NCBI RefSeq assembly: GCF_006874765.1
Contig: NZ_CP040842.1
Location: 1-64,000, forward strand
Reading direction: 5' to 3'
Source of the DNA: Leptospira weilii
GTDB lineage: Bacteria > Spirochaetota > Leptospiria > Leptospirales > Leptospiraceae
Length of the DNA: 64,000 nt
The notes beneath the pieces were generated by a model, which was given only the letters and a program-made list of their open reading frames with translations, was not told where the DNA came from and made no database searches. Positions 23,380 to 42,510 of this stretch are shown one piece after another. The translations under genes and the position numbers were made by a program. The first letter of the stretch is position 1, and the number at the start of each line of letters is the position of its first letter.

Positions 23380-23780
23380 AGGTGTTGGAATTTTTATTGA
23401 ATCGAAAAGGATTAAAAATGTTTGCGATATATAGTAATTGTATTATATTCTACTTAAGAGCGCTGAAATCTCGGAGTTTTTTACAAAACTAAGTTCGACT
23501 GCACCGACGGTGCGAAGAGATCAAAAGCATGTTCTTTGAAAACGATTTTCTTTGATTAAGAGGGATCTAAAAGAAGAAAAGAAATAACATAGACTTACGA
23601 AGTGGGACAATTTAGTGTGGCGCGTGTTCACTGGAATAAAGGAACCATTTTTCTCTACAAACGAAAGTAATTCAGTGCCCGGCTCTGAATTCAACAGAAA
23701 GATTCCATGGGTCGCACTCTGGAATCTCACTTGAACAACAGTGAAGCATAGACCCACGAAGCGGCAGGGATCGAAGCGGA
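23380..23780. repeat. Conserved intergenic repeat between SNase gene and RHS cassette, copy A
   Basis: This 400-bp stretch has no convincing gene and is nearly identical to 32131-32530. It holds a GATTCCA / TGGAATC stem near 23700-23726 and ends GATCGAAGCGGA just before the leader hairpin. It probably contains the promoter of the RHS tip gene, and its high conservation marks it as part of the duplicated unit. Confidence 0.55.
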
Positions 23781-26336
<2,556 letters not shown>

Positions 26337-26338
26337 AT

Positions 26339-26992
26339 ATGAGTGAATTATCCAATCTGATTCAAATCTCAAGTAAAGATATTGGAATAGCTTTCGATAA
26401 AAATAAAATTCAAGAAAGTTTTATTTCACTTAGCAAGTCTCAAAAAGCTTTAAAGGAAATTATAGAAATTTTAAATTATCGAAACGGTTTTATGGCATTT
26501 GAATCAGCACTTCATTTCTTTCATTTTAGCGAAGAACAAAAACAAGATTATAACATTATATGGTGGAATAATCCAGAAGTTTGGAAAAGCGCATATCAAA
26601 ATGATAAGATTAATAGTTGTTTTTGCTTTGCAGAAGATGCTTTCGGTAATCAATTTTGCTTTGAAGATGACGTAATCTACTCCTTAGATGCTGAAACCGG
26701 AGAATTTGAATTTATAGCAGATTCAATTGAAAACTGGGCGGAGCAAATACTTTCCGATTATGAATTTTTTACTGGGTATTCTCTAATTCATAATTGGCAA
26801 CAAGAAAATGGTGCTATCCCATTCGGATATAGATTAATACCAAAAATTCCTTTTTGCTTAGGTGGAGAATATTCTCTTGATAATCTACATGCAATCGAAT
26901 TGGTGAAGGCTATGAACTGGCGTGGAGAAATATTCAACCAAATAAAAGACTTACCAGAAGGCTCTCAAATTAACTTTTCAATAATTGAATAA
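26339..26992 (+). CDS. SMI1/KNR4 (SUKH)-like immunity protein
   Basis: This 217-aa acidic protein starts 2 bases after the DNase-type RHS tip. The pattern YRNGFMAFESALHFF, CFAEDAFGNQFCFEDDVIYS, LDAETGEFEFIADSIENWA and YRLIPKIPFCLGGEYSLDNL resembles SUKH-superfamily immunity proteins, which are regularly paired with nuclease toxins. It should neutralise the NucA/NucB-like domain. The SUKH call is by motif spacing only. Confidence 0.7.
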   Translation: MSELSNLIQISSKDIGIAFDKNKIQESFISLSKSQKALKEIIEILNYRNGFMAFESALHFFHFSEEQKQDYNIIWWNNPEVWKSAYQNDKINSCFCFAEDAFGNQFCFEDDVIYSLDAETGEFEFIADSIENWAEQILSDYEFFTGYSLIHNWQQENGAIPFGYRLIPKIPFCLGGEYSLDNLHAIELVKAMNWRGEIFNQIKDLPEGSQINFSIIE

Positions 26993-27104
26993 TTTTTTTG
27001 AGAGTGTCTGAGTTTTGTACAAACTAAAACAGCATAGGAATTACACAAGAAAACAGGGAGATTAAGAAAAACTTTCTTTGAGTAAGAAAAATCTGAAAGA
27101 AGAA

Positions 27105-27242
27105 ATGAAATAACTTACGAAATCATTAATATAGCGTTTTTGTAAGAAATGATTGAGTTTCAGAACGCCACGCCGGTGCGAAGAAAAGAAAACGTCTCAA
27201 TTTTTACTGCAATTATAACCAAAATAATAATTATAAATCCGA
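27105..27242. repeat. Direct repeat downstream of the AraC gene, copy B
   Basis: Near-identical partner of 18345-18482, again between an immunity gene and the end of an AraC-type gene. It marks the start of the second duplicated unit. Confidence 0.6.
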
Positions 27243-28385
27243 TTGTTTTTCTGCTTTATTACTGGTTTCAATGTTTGAAAGAAGTTCATTTCTAAGATCC
27301 CGAGGGGATTTCCCGGTAAACTTAATACAAGCCCTGTGAAACGAAGAAGCGGAATTGAAACCGCATTCGAGAGCGATATTTAAAAGATTGAAATTAGATT
27401 TATTCTTCATCATAATCATAACTTCATTGATTCTATGAAAATTCAGAAAGTCGTTATAACTCTGACTCAGATATTTGTTTAAGTAGTAAGAAGCTTGATG
27501 AGTGGAAAGACCTAAGTCACTGGCAAAATCAGGAAGTCTAAGTTCCTCGTCTATAAAACCTTTGGAAGTTATAAATTGACTCAGTTTAATTTTAACTTTT
27601 TCTAAATCAGTACCCTCTAACAAATCTCTAGGCGGGTATTTATATTTTTTTGTTTCTTTGACTTCTGGAGTTGGAATGGTTTCGGATTCAATTTCTTTGT
27701 CTATGTTCGCGCCTGAGACTTTAACCTTGCCAAATAAAGAAGGAAAAAAACGTTCTAAAATAAATGCGTAACAAATGACTGATCCCGGAATAAATTCCGC
27801 AAAGAATAAACATTCTTTCTTAAAAAAAACAGAACCAAAGAAATCAAAAACAAAACAAATAGAGATTAAGAAAGATAGAAAGGGAAGATTGAAAAATAAA
27901 ATAGATTTGTTAGTATTTAAAACCCTACTCAAAGACCAAATAAAAGTAAAAATTGAAATCGCAAATCCTAAAATATCTACAAATGATATAAAGTAAAGAT
28001 CGGGAATAAAATAAGAAAGTAAAATCGTAATAGGAATTGTCCCTAAAAGTCTTTTGCAATAAATCCAAGGATTATCTAAAGATTCTAATACATACTTGAA
28101 ACAGACGAATGCGGCCAAACTGGAATATAAAACTAGACTGTAATAAAAACCGAATAAAATTCTACTTTCGTTTCGTAAAGTTCCTTGATCGATAAGGATA
28201 CCGTTATTTAAAATCAGAAAGATTACCGTTGAATATAAAACCGTACCGTAAGATTTGTTAAAATTATCATCCGAAAAAAGTTTCGAAAATCCTAAAATTA
28301 AACCGATACCAACACCAAAGGCATGGAAATAAAGGATACCCAATTGTAGAAAACTTTTATAATTGAAAATTTCGGCTGTGTTCAT
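27231..28385 (-). CDS. Membrane-anchored AraC-family regulator, copy B
   Basis: This 384-aa protein has the same layout as copy A: multi-spanning N-terminus to about residue 210, linker, and C-terminal AraC HTH ([39 protein letters not shown]). The first ~100 residues differ noticeably from copy A, while the centre and linker are nearly identical. Its upstream 60-aa partner gene is broken and its module's acyltransferase is frameshifted, so this regulator may be without its signal source. Confidence 0.83.
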   Translation of the reverse strand: MNTAEIFNYKSFLQLGILYFHAFGVGIGLILGFSKLFSDDNFNKSYGTVLYSTVIFLILNNGILIDQGTLRNESRILFGFYYSLVLYSSLAAFVCFKYVLESLDNPWIYCKRLLGTIPITILLSYFIPDLYFISFVDILGFAISIFTFIWSLSRVLNTNKSILFFNLPFLSFLISICFVFDFFGSVFFKKECLFFAEFIPGSVICYAFILERFFPSLFGKVKVSGANIDKEIESETIPTPEVKETKKYKYPPRDLLEGTDLEKVKIKLSQFITSKGFIDEELRLPDFASDLGLSTHQASYYLNKYLSQSYNDFLNFHRINEVMIMMKNKSNFNLLNIALECGFNSASSFHRACIKFTGKSPRDLRNELLSNIETSNKAEKQSDL

Positions 28386-28429
28386 AAAGTTTTATCTAAT
28401 TATCTTTTACGCTTTGTCGGTTAGCCGGG

Positions 28430-28603
28430 ATCCTTTCAAGGTGTGTCTTGTTCTGGTAGCGAAAACCCTACGAAAGCTTGTGAATTTCAAGATTGCCTCT
28501 CTGTCCTCGTCGTTTATTATGATTTACCTAAGTATTTCTCATACTTGTCTAAATCGGAATTAGAGATTTCTAAGGGATTTATTTGGAAATAATTGAAAAT
28601 CAT
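28430..28603 (-). pseudogene. Broken copy of the ~60-aa module protein
   Basis: The start at 28603 gives [20 protein letters not shown], clearly related to the gene at 45303-45476, but an in-frame TAA arises at 28517 after 28 residues by a small insertion. The homologous remainder continues in another frame toward 28430. Confidence 0.6.
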
Positions 28604-28851
28604 GGTTTGTTCCTAGTTTAGTTTCTTATTTTAGGTCCGATAATTTGTATGTTTAGTTGAGAGAGAAAAGGGAGCCTTTTGATTGTTGAAAATAGAATCC
28701 TTCTGCCCGATTTCTTTTTTACTTTTCAGTTGCGTAATTCCTCCTTTGATAATCTATAAACTGATCGTAATAAACTGCGGTATATTTTGTAAGATGATAA
28801 ATATGAAATATGACTAAAAATCAATAAAAAAATATTCTATTATAATAAAAA

Positions 28852-29253
28852 ATGAAAGCACAAACACCAGGACAAAGAATTAAATTTATTCGTACGGAAG
28901 GGCTTGGCCGGAAATTGAATCAGGAGGAATTTTCAACTTCGATTTTTTTATCTCAATCCCAATTGAGCAAATTGGAAAACGATGAAACTGAAGTATCGGA
29001 ACAAACCGCATTTGTGATTGAGGTTGTTCACGGATATAAAATGGATTGGATTTTGAAAGGCAAAGGACCTAAACATCCACTTGAAGACGAAATGAAAGAA
29101 GATCTTGTAAACAAATTCGAGGTTTTGGACCGATTTTTTAGAAAAATGGAATATTATCCAAAATCTAAAAAGAGTTTTGATTCGTATTTTAAACTGTCGG
29201 ATAAAAATCGAGAGGCCGTTGATTTGATTATCAATTGTCTTTTAGGCGAATAG
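28852..29253 (+). CDS. XRE-family HTH regulator, copy B
   Basis: This 133-aa protein starts PGQRIKFIRTEGLGRKLNQEE. The HTH at about residues 20-45 (FSTSIFLSQSQLSKLENDE) is followed by the FVIEVVHGYKMDWILKGKG segment shared with the other module XRE proteins. It is diverged from copy A at sequence level but in the same position. It converges on the 7TM gene with a 18-base gap. Confidence 0.78.
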   Translation: MKAQTPGQRIKFIRTEGLGRKLNQEEFSTSIFLSQSQLSKLENDETEVSEQTAFVIEVVHGYKMDWILKGKGPKHPLEDEMKEDLVNKFEVLDRFFRKMEYYPKSKKSFDSYFKLSDKNREAVDLIINCLLGE

Positions 29254-29271
29254 CGTTCTATGAATTTAAAA

Positions 29272-30186
29272 TTATTTAATATATTGATCAAATCGTCGAG
29301 CCAGCGCTTCTGACCTTTGATAATGGTTCAATTCCGTTTTTAATCTAAGCTTTAAGTCGGTAACCAGGAAATCTGAGGAAAAAGATTTTTTGTATTGTAA
29401 GTTGCTATTTCTAAACCCTACAGGGTCTAAAATTTTAAAAAGTAACATAAAGAAGTTTAAAGATATTCGAGTTAACGCCGGTACTTTATCGCCATCAAGA
29501 ATAGCATATTTGATTTCAAATGCGTTATATTGAAGAATTGCAACGGCCCATAAAAAGCAAGAGGGAATCAATCCGATAGGGGTCAAATACCCTTTGAAAA
29601 TTCCGGCGAATATGGGTAAAATATATACAAGTAGAATCGTAGTAAATAAACTGATTAAGACTCCAAGTCCAAGCAAGGTAAATTGTACTCTCTCGGAACC
29701 GGAAGAAGTAATCGTTTTTTTTAAAATTAAAAAAATGGAAAATCCCACAGATCCAAACGAATAGAGAATTAAAATATGATATGCTAATAGGGGTTTATAG
29801 GAGGATGTCTGGTAGTCTATTATCTCAATCATATTCAAGGAAACACAGGAAAAAAAGAAATAAATCAGGGCTATCGAATTGAACAAAACTATAACTTTTC
29901 TTTGTCTAAAATCAGGTTGAATTAGATTCATGATGAACTGATGATTTAGAAGAAATGGCAGGAAAATTGCGGGAAGCAAAGTTATACTTGGCGCAATCGT
30001 GTATGTTTCTGCCGGAATTAAATAACGGATTCCAGAAAGAAGCGACCAAAGGCTGATAGATAAGGAAAGTGCAAAGAAATACTTTGGTGCTTTTGGGTTT
30101 TTTCGATGTTCTAACCGAATCACATAAATTCCTAAAAGTAAAACAGTGAAGGGGCAAAGTAAATTAATAGCTATCGGGACATTCAT
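29272..30186 (-). CDS. 7TM receptor-like membrane protein, copy B
   Basis: This 304-aa protein has about seven membrane segments, then a short tail ending EALARRFDQYIK, comparable to ATARKIAIKYDKYLK in copy A. Shared landmarks are YHILILYSFGSVGFSIF and FLWAVAILQYNAFEIKYAIL before the tail. It lies just downstream of the broken acyltransferase copy. Function is as for copy A: receptor-like, inferred. Confidence 0.65.
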   Translation of the reverse strand: MNVPIAINLLCPFTVLLLGIYVIRLEHRKNPKAPKYFFALSLSISLWSLLSGIRYLIPAETYTIAPSITLLPAIFLPFLLNHQFIMNLIQPDFRQRKVIVLFNSIALIYFFFSCVSLNMIEIIDYQTSSYKPLLAYHILILYSFGSVGFSIFLILKKTITSSGSERVQFTLLGLGVLISLFTTILLVYILPIFAGIFKGYLTPIGLIPSCFLWAVAILQYNAFEIKYAILDGDKVPALTRISLNFFMLLFKILDPVGFRNSNLQYKKSFSSDFLVTDLKLRLKTELNHYQRSEALARRFDQYIK

Positions 30187-30203
30187 CGAAATTTCCTCAA
30201 GAA

Positions 30204-30822
30204 TTACATTAAATTAACATGAATTTTTTGTAAACTTGTTTTATCGATTTCGATGATGTTTAGGAGAACCAATTCTTGATCGATATAATCTTCCGGAAAA
30301 AAAACCGGTTTGGAAAAACGTTTTGATAATTCTGCCCCTGCCGACAGATAAATTCTTTCGATAGATGCTAATTTTTGATGATACATACCGTAAACTTTCG
30401 AATAATTCTTTTGCAAGCAATGTTTGACAACCATCTTAAAGTTGATTGTTGCAGCTTTTCCGCCCATTAAAGTGCGTAAAAATGCAACGTTGTTTGTTCC
30501 AATCAGCAACGTTCTCTTCCAGCACAACATATCTTTTTTGTGGATTGGAACCATAAATGACTCCCATTTCAATTGGGAGAAAGTTATTAGGTTTTTTTTC
30601 TACAATTCTCATTGCAGATAGAATTTTCTTTTCCGAGTCGGTAACGTAGAACCAAGTCGACCAAGGATCAAGATCGACAGAGGCATAGGGTGATTTATTG
30701 TACCCGTTCTTAGAAAATATACTTTGGATAAAATTCTTTACACGTATGAGTTCTATAGGGTTTTCCAGCCCTTGAATCCTATTTTCATTGAGTGAAGGTG
30801 GGTTTAGAGTTAAATGTGACAT
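30204..30822 (-). pseudogene. Frameshifted FeeM/LuxI-like acyltransferase, copy B
   Basis: The N-terminal half (30822 down to about 30480; DLDPWSTWFYV, ILSAMRIVEKKPNNFLPIEMG, EENVADWN) and the C-terminal half (KVYGMYHQKLASIERIYLSAG, ending 30204) lie in different frames that join around 30470-30500. Intact homologues at 21455 and 47532 read straight through. A loss of function is likely, although the other two genes could complement. Confidence 0.75.
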
Positions 30823-30838
30823 ATTTAAAATTATGTCA
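30817..30838. promoter_or_regulatory. Decayed operator at the broken acyltransferase start
   Basis: Arms TGACATA and TATGTCA remain around a changed centre (TTTAAAAT), at the same place as the perfect palindromes at 22070 and 48159. The site has decayed along with the gene it overlaps. The rest of 30823-31131 is non-coding and closely resembles 22090-22374. Confidence 0.5.
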
Positions 30839-31131
30839 TATTATAATAAAAAGATCAATCATTTAAATTTGAAATGTGGTTGGGACATTTGAAAAAAGTT
30901 CGTTTGCAATAAATAGGAAATTCTAACGACGTACGTCCCAAACAAGGATTTAAAAACAGAGTATTAGAATAGACCGATTCAAAGCCGATTTTTTATCCCT
31001 TCGGAAGAATATTCGGAATTTGTGTTAGAGATAACTACTGACAAAAAACAATAACGTTATTTATCTAAAACAAACAAGACGAAAAAAGAAGTAGAATTCT
31101 AATTTAGTATTACTGAATACAGAGTAAACCC

Positions 31132-32130
31132 TTGAAGCGCACCGAATTAAATAAAGTCATATCTAAGATATTGAAAGCATACGAAGAGATGCGTCTTCAA
31201 AGCTCATTGAACGGCAATTCGGAAGTATTAGAAGCCAATCGAGAGATTGGAAGGATTTTGCAAACTGTGGAACGAAAAGCCACAGAACAAGAAAGGTCAA
31301 CAGGTAGTTGGATGAAATCAATTTCAAAGGAGTTACAAAAACATCTCAAGAGAGGTTTTTCGGAACGCAATCTTTTTTATGCGCGTAAGTTTTATGAAAT
31401 TTACGGAAATAGTAAAATCGATGTTAGGTTAAGCTGGAGTCATTATCGTATTTTGTCTTCTATTGCGGATGTAAATATTCGAGGGAAGCTAATGAAAGAG
31501 GCGATCGAAAGAAATTGGAATCGTGATGATCTGGCGTTTCGAGTTCGGGACATCGGAGACTTAAGAAAAGCTCCCACTTTGAGATGGAGACGTCCGGAGG
31601 GAGTTCTTTGGAATTATAAAATTAAGGATACATCGAAAGACAAAGGTACGTTGTTAGTCGATTTGGGTTTTTACTGCTATTACGAATTGCCAAGTTCGCG
31701 TCTTAGCGATAAGTACAAGATTGGCGACATTGTACAAATCGAGAAACAAAATAGAAGTTGGACATTGTCAAAATCAAAATCGGACAAAACCTCGGAGCTT
31801 TACTTTTACTTTGGTGAAATAGAACGGATTATTGACGGGGATACGCTCTTAATCAAGTTTGAATTAGGTTTTAACGTGATAACCAGACAAAGAATCCGTT
31901 TGCATAATGTTTGGGCTGCAGAATTGGGTTCGCCCGAAGGGGAAGATAATTTTGAGTCTTTAAAGAAGAGATTGCCTTTAAAGACTAAGGTGATCGTCAG
32001 AAGCCGCTCCAAAGATGTCTATGGAAGATACGTTGGAGAGGTTTTGTATTCAAAAAAGAAAATCCAGGATCCTGTAGATATTTTTAGGGAAGGAATGTAT
32101 TTAAATCAGGAATTAGCTGAAATCGGTTAA
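31132..32130 (+). CDS. DUF1016-SNase fusion nuclease, copy B
   Basis: This 332-aa protein is about 95% identical by eye to the 22375 gene, with the same DUF1016 N-terminus and SNase-like C-terminus and the same catalytic-type residues. It begins with TTG because the upstream ATG is absent; this suggests TTG is the true start of both. It is again directly upstream of an orphan RHS cassette. Confidence 0.75.
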   Translation: MKRTELNKVISKILKAYEEMRLQSSLNGNSEVLEANREIGRILQTVERKATEQERSTGSWMKSISKELQKHLKRGFSERNLFYARKFYEIYGNSKIDVRLSWSHYRILSSIADVNIRGKLMKEAIERNWNRDDLAFRVRDIGDLRKAPTLRWRRPEGVLWNYKIKDTSKDKGTLLVDLGFYCYYELPSSRLSDKYKIGDIVQIEKQNRSWTLSKSKSDKTSELYFYFGEIERIIDGDTLLIKFELGFNVITRQRIRLHNVWAAELGSPEGEDNFESLKKRLPLKTKVIVRSRSKDVYGRYVGEVLYSKKKIQDPVDIFREGMYLNQELAEIG

Positions 32131-32530
32131 AGGTGTTGGAATTTTTATTGAATCGAAAAGGATTAAAAATGTTTGCGATATATAGTAATTATATTATATT
32201 TTACTTAAGAGTGCTGAAATCTCGGAGTTTTTTACAAAACTAAGTTCGACTGCACCGACGGTGCGAAGAGATCAAAAGCATGTTCTTTGAAAACGATTTT
32301 CTTTGAGTAAGAGAGATCTAAAAGAAGAAAAGAAATAACATAGACTTACGAAGTGGGACAATTTAGTGTGGCGCGTGTTCACTGGAATAAAGGAACCATT
32401 TTTCTCTACAAACGAAAGTAATTCAGTGCCCGGCTCTGAATTCAACAGAAAGATTCCATGGGTCGCACTCTGGAATCTCACTTGAACAACAGTGAAGCAT
32501 AGACCCACGAAGCGGCATGGGATCGAAGCG
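32131..32530. repeat. Conserved intergenic repeat between SNase gene and RHS cassette, copy B
   Basis: Near-identical to 23380-23780; no gene seen. The two copies diverge abruptly at GATCGAAGCGGA, where the leader hairpins begin with different sequences. Confidence 0.55.
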
Positions 32531-32541
32531 GAAATACTGCA

Positions 32542-34458
<1,917 letters not shown>

Positions 34459-34462
34459 AGTT

Positions 34463-34804
34463 ATGAAAGAAAAAATATTCTATATATCAGTCGGAGAGCC
34501 TTGGGATTTCACAGGACCAGATGGAGAGAACATAATTAAAGGAAATATATTAAAGGTCGTTGATAATGACTGTGTTCTTTTCAAGACTAATCACATTCTA
34601 CATTTTGACAATATGCAAGGGGATATTTTAGTGTTATTATCAAGACACACTGGGCATCACTTTGATTCATTAGAAATTAATGGATTTTGGACATTTGGCG
34701 GGGGTTTATTATTAACAAAAGATTACGAAAATATGAATCGAAAAGAATTGGAAAAGAATTCAAAATATGTGATTATAGGTAGCATTAGATTTAGTGATAA
34801 GTGA
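34463..34804 (+). CDS. Immunity protein paired with ART-like toxin, copy 1
   Basis: This 113-aa protein contains ISVGEPWDFTGPDGENIIKG and DCVLFKTNHILHF. It directly follows the ART-like tip and is a clear paralogue of the 36366 gene, which follows the related tip at 34898. This consistent pairing supports an immunity role. The family is not otherwise recognised. A GAGCCTCGCAAAGACTAAAA tail follows at 34806. Confidence 0.72.
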   Translation: MKEKIFYISVGEPWDFTGPDGENIIKGNILKVVDNDCVLFKTNHILHFDNMQGDILVLLSRHTGHHFDSLEINGFWTFGGGLLLTKDYENMNRKELEKNSKYVIIGSIRFSDK

Positions 34805-34872
34805 GATCGAGCCTCGCAAAGACTAAAATTGGGATCTGACAAAAACAACAGTGGAACATAGATTCCCCGCGG

Positions 34873-36361
<1,489 letters not shown>

Positions 36362-36365
36362 AATC

Positions 36366-36722
36366 ATGAAGGAAAAAGAATACTATATTTTAGTCGCTGA
36401 ACCCTGGGATTTCGTGGGGCCCGATGGAAAAAATATAATCAAGGGAAAAATTTTAAAGATTATTGATGATGATTGTATTCTTTTTAAAACAAATCATAAA
36501 TTAAGAATTAAAGATGTTGAAGGAGATGTTTTAGTTTTATCATCACGATACAAAAAGGATGATCATTTTGTTAAAGATATTAAAGAATTGGATTGGACGA
36601 TAAATGTAGGGCTACTTCTAACTAAAGAATACAAAGATCTGAATGAATCAGGATTGAAAAGTTATTCTAAATTTATTATAATTGGTAGCCTTATGGAAAA
36701 TCCTGAGTCTCGCACTGACTAA
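36366..36722 (+). CDS. Immunity protein paired with ART-like toxin, copy 2
   Basis: This 118-aa paralogue of the 34463 gene (ILVAEPWDFVGPDGKNIIKG; DCILFKTNHKLRI) differs much more than the RHS cores do, as expected for toxin-immunity co-divergence. Its C-terminal PESRTD is encoded by the junction tail GAGTCTCGCACTGACTAAAA. Likely specific for the tip just upstream. Confidence 0.72.
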   Translation: MKEKEYYILVAEPWDFVGPDGKNIIKGKILKIIDDDCILFKTNHKLRIKDVEGDVLVLSSRYKKDDHFVKDIKELDWTINVGLLLTKEYKDLNESGLKSYSKFIIIGSLMENPESRTD

Positions 36723-36794
36723 AATGAGATCTGACAAAACAACAGCAAAACATTTCTTTCACAAAGCGGAAGGGATGGAGGCGTAGTCAATAAA

Positions 36795-38878
<2,084 letters not shown>

Positions 38879-38879
<1 letters not shown>

Positions 38880-39097
38880 TGGATACATATAAATTGTTCC
38901 TTCAAGATTTGGTTGTTTTATTAAAAGAAAAATTAAAACACTCAAAAACGAATCAAATAGGAAATGATCAATTCGAAAAAGGTGTTAGAATGGGAATTTA
39001 CGAAACGTTAGATCTAATAAAGTCCCAGGCTGATTCTTTTGGGATATCGTTACAAGAATTGGGTATTGAGAATCTTAGGTTGGAAGAATATTTATAG
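38879..39097 (+). CDS. Candidate immunity protein of the Hint-linked toxin
   Basis: This 72-aa, mostly helical protein (MDTYKLFLQDLVVLLKEKLK...) starts one base inside the toxin stop. The coupling and size are the only evidence for an immunity role. No family recognised. Confidence 0.6.
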
Positions 39098-39118
39098 TTT
39101 ATATTAGTGTCCTACAGT

Positions 39119-39213
39119 TACTGATTCTTTACATAAAGGAGTAGCGCCAATTTTAACACAAATCCCGGTTTAGACGCAGAATTTTGGACACTTTATTATG
39201 TAGAGATGAGTAA
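39119..39213 (+). repeat. Dispersed IS630-end-like repeat
   Basis: TACTGATT... followed by AAATCCCGGTTTAGACGCAG, AATTTTGGACAC and TATTATGTAGAGATGAGTAA. It is a member of the family also at 42415 and 49497 and, reversed, at 4055 and 59354. It sits at the junction between the toxin locus and a partial regulatory module. Confidence 0.65.
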
Positions 39214-39233
39214 CAATAGATTCTGTTTTCTGT

Positions 39234-40400
<1,167 letters not shown>

Positions 40401-40449
40401 GATATTGATTTTAAAAGTATTCTCTTATTAGATTTTATTCGTTGTTCAA

Positions 40450-40638
40450 TCAATCGTTTGAAGAAATGTTTTCTAATGAATTGGGTTTTAATTTTTTTCT
40501 GATGGCTAAAGCTTTTTGAAAACCGTTGTATTTCAGAATTGCTTCATTGTATAAAGGTAAACCTATGTATTTTTCATATTCGTATAACTTCGATTTGTTG
40601 ATGTTCGACGGTTCTATTTTAAAATAGTTAATTATCAT
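40450..40638 (-). CDS. Small conserved protein of the signalling module, copy C
   Basis: 62 aa, differing from the 19704 gene by one visible residue (Leu to Pro near residue 53). It is again 49 bases upstream of the AraC gene. Homology to copy A stops just upstream of the start codon. Confidence 0.6.
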   Translation of the reverse strand: MIINYFKIEPSNINKSKLYEYEKYIGLPLYNEAILKYNGFQKALAIRKKLKPNSLENISSND

Positions 40639-40659
40639 GATTAGTCCTTACAAAGGAAA

Positions 40660-40735
40660 ATGGAGTTCTTATACACAAAACCAAACCAAAACTTTTAAAA
40701 TCCGGTTTTTCAAACTTTTTGTCTCTACTCGGTGG
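40660..40735 (-). pseudogene. Fragment of the outer-membrane protein gene
   Basis: The minus-strand stretch encoding YDPPSRDKKFEKPDFKSFG matches the 43031-44053 protein (YDPPSRDKKFENPDFKSFG). It is an out-of-place scrap, so a duplicate of that gene once lay here. Confidence 0.6.
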
Positions 40736-40742
40736 ATCATAA

Positions 40743-40815
40743 ATAATGTGAGTTCTGCGTAAGGAGGAAAAAAGAGAAAGATTTTGTACAGAAAAGCGCC
40801 AAATCATATACTGCA
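40743..40815. repeat. Short repeat shared with 50588-50660
   Basis: TGAGTTCTGCGTAAGGAGGA followed by AAAGAGAAAG, then AAAAGCGCCAAATCATAT. The same string with a few changes occurs at 50588-50660. Both copies abut truncated genes, so it may be a junction or element end. Confidence 0.5.
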
Positions 40816-40838
40816 CTTCCCCCGAAAAACGGACATGG

Positions 40839-40919
40839 CTATGTAGTGATTCTTTCTCGAAACTCGACAGGTGTAAGATAGCCTAAAGCCGAGTGCCCTT
40901 CTTTCGAGGAAAGTTCAAG
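40839..40919 (-). pseudogene. C-terminal remnant of an IS3-family transposase
   Basis: The minus strand reads LSSKEGHSALGYLTPVEFRE, then RITT and a stop, the characteristic end of an rve-type OrfB. Only ~27 codons remain. The rest of 40920-41178 is non-coding and AT-rich and probably holds the promoter of the next gene. Confidence 0.75.
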
Positions 40920-41178
40920 TCATTTACATGGGATTGCTGACATTGACACAAGAATGACACCCTCAAAATTTTCATCGAAATAAATTCACATACTTTTTGA
41001 ATCATGTCCTATTAATTTATTAAATAATATTTTATTTAGTCCCTCAAATCAAACGAACCATTTAATTTGATATCAAAATAGTATTGTATAAATTTTTTCC
41101 GTTCAAATTAAAATTCATTCACCTGTTGCAAAGGTTCAATGATTCATATTCGATACGAATAAGAATCATAAGGACAAT

Positions 41179-42267
41179 ATGATGAAACAAATTTTTTCTA
41201 TATGGTATATGACAATCCTGCTATTTGCAGGATGCGCAGGGGGACAAGACGGAAACGAAAAATCATCCCAAATTCTTTCTGGGATCACGAGCAGTTCTCT
41301 TTTAGAAATTGTGACGAATCCTCAAAAAACTTTCTCACAATCGGTAGCCACAGGCCCCCATTACGTAGACGCACTTGCTGGAAATAATTCCAATCCAGGA
41401 ACCTCCTTGGCACCTTACAGAACGATTACGTATGCAGTATCGCAACCAGGAACAACGATTTACGTAGCTCCCGGAACTTATAACGAAGCCTTGGGCGAAA
41501 TTTTCCCGATAAAGATCCCCGCGGGAGTATCTTTAATCGGAAATGAATTAGGGAAAGGTACGGATAGTAAAGATGGAAATTCCGGATATACAGGCGCGGG
41601 AGTAACCCCGAACAAAGGACCGACTTTGATTTATGGAGTGGGACCAATTTCACCGGGAGTCAGCAATTTCGATACTCTTGTTTTGGCAAACAACAGCACT
41701 GTTGCCGGATTTACGATTACTAACCCAAGACCTTTGGATTTTACTACTACAACTACAGCCGTTTACATTCAAGGAGCGAACACTGGCCTTACTACGGGGA
41801 TCACGGTTCGGAATAACACTTTAACCGGCACCCCAGGCGGAACAGGAATTTTTATCGTGCCTTCGAATCAATCGGGAAGCGGGAATATAATTTCAGGGAA
41901 TTCAATCTTTCTGAATTATATCGGGCTGTATAATGGAACTACAAATACGATAAGCAAAGTAGAATACAACTCAATTACTCGGAATAATTTCGGGGTTTTC
42001 ATCACTGCAAATTCAAATTTCAATAACAACATGGACTTAGGCGGAGGTAGCACTGGAAGCAAGGGACACAATATACTTTCGTGTAATACACGATATGATA
42101 TAAGCATGCCGGGGTTAAATATGATTAACTTGTATGCGAAAAGCAATCAATGGGATCATATTCCGCCTTCCGTTGTAACTGATGGGTTTGGAGATATTTG
42201 GGATCAAATGAATTCAACCATTTTCACTACAGGAATGAGCCTCGCACCGGCAAATTGTAATCCGTAA
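41179..42267 (+). CDS. DUF1565-type parallel beta-helix lipoprotein
   Basis: The protein is 362 aa. The signal peptide ends in LLFAGCAGG (lipobox Cys ~19). Then [40 protein letters not shown] and [11 protein letters not shown] is the DUF1565 signature, followed by right-handed beta-helix turns ([54 protein letters not shown]). Probably a surface lipoprotein; enzymatic activity is not evident. An AAGGA ribosome binding site precedes the ATG. Confidence 0.8.
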   Translation: MMKQIFSIWYMTILLFAGCAGGQDGNEKSSQILSGITSSSLLEIVTNPQKTFSQSVATGPHYVDALAGNNSNPGTSLAPYRTITYAVSQPGTTIYVAPGTYNEALGEIFPIKIPAGVSLIGNELGKGTDSKDGNSGYTGAGVTPNKGPTLIYGVGPISPGVSNFDTLVLANNSTVAGFTITNPRPLDFTTTTTAVYIQGANTGLTTGITVRNNTLTGTPGGTGIFIVPSNQSGSGNIISGNSIFLNYIGLYNGTTNTISKVEYNSITRNNFGVFITANSNFNNNMDLGGGSTGSKGHNILSCNTRYDISMPGLNMINLYAKSNQWDHIPPSVVTDGFGDIWDQMNSTIFTTGMSLAPANCNP

Positions 42268-42275
42268 TTCTCGTT

Positions 42276-42307
42276 CTCACCGCTTTCAATTGCACGAAAG
42301 CGGTGAG
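42276..42307 (+). terminator. Terminator hairpin after the DUF1565 gene
   Basis: Perfect 12-bp stem CTCACCGCTTTC / GAAAGCGGTGAG with an 8-base loop, 9 bases after the stop codon. The T-tract is weak (AGTGTTCTT). A second hairpin with a 9-bp stem CTTCGTAAG / CTTACGAAG follows at 42357-42388. Confidence 0.65.
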
Positions 42308-42414
42308 AGTGTTCTTAATGTGACTATTGTTTAAAAGGATCTTTCGGGTCTTTTTTCTTCGTAAGAATTCTTTCTTTTTCTTACGAAGCCTTATCGCGTT
42401 TTATTTCTTGCTCT

Positions 42415-42510
42415 TACTGATCCTTATAAAATAGAATACCGTTCATTTGAGCATAAATCCCGCGTTTGGACGCAGAATTTTAGACACACTATTATGTAGA
42501 AATGAGTAAG
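42415..42510 (+). repeat. Dispersed IS630-end-like repeat, best-preserved copy
   Basis: TACTGATCCTTATAAAATAG, then AATACCGTTCATTTGAGC, CCCGCGTTTGGACGCAG, AATTTTAGACAC and ATGTAGAAATGAGTAA. The first 17 bases match the terminal repeat of the IS630 element at 58273. Confidence 0.65.
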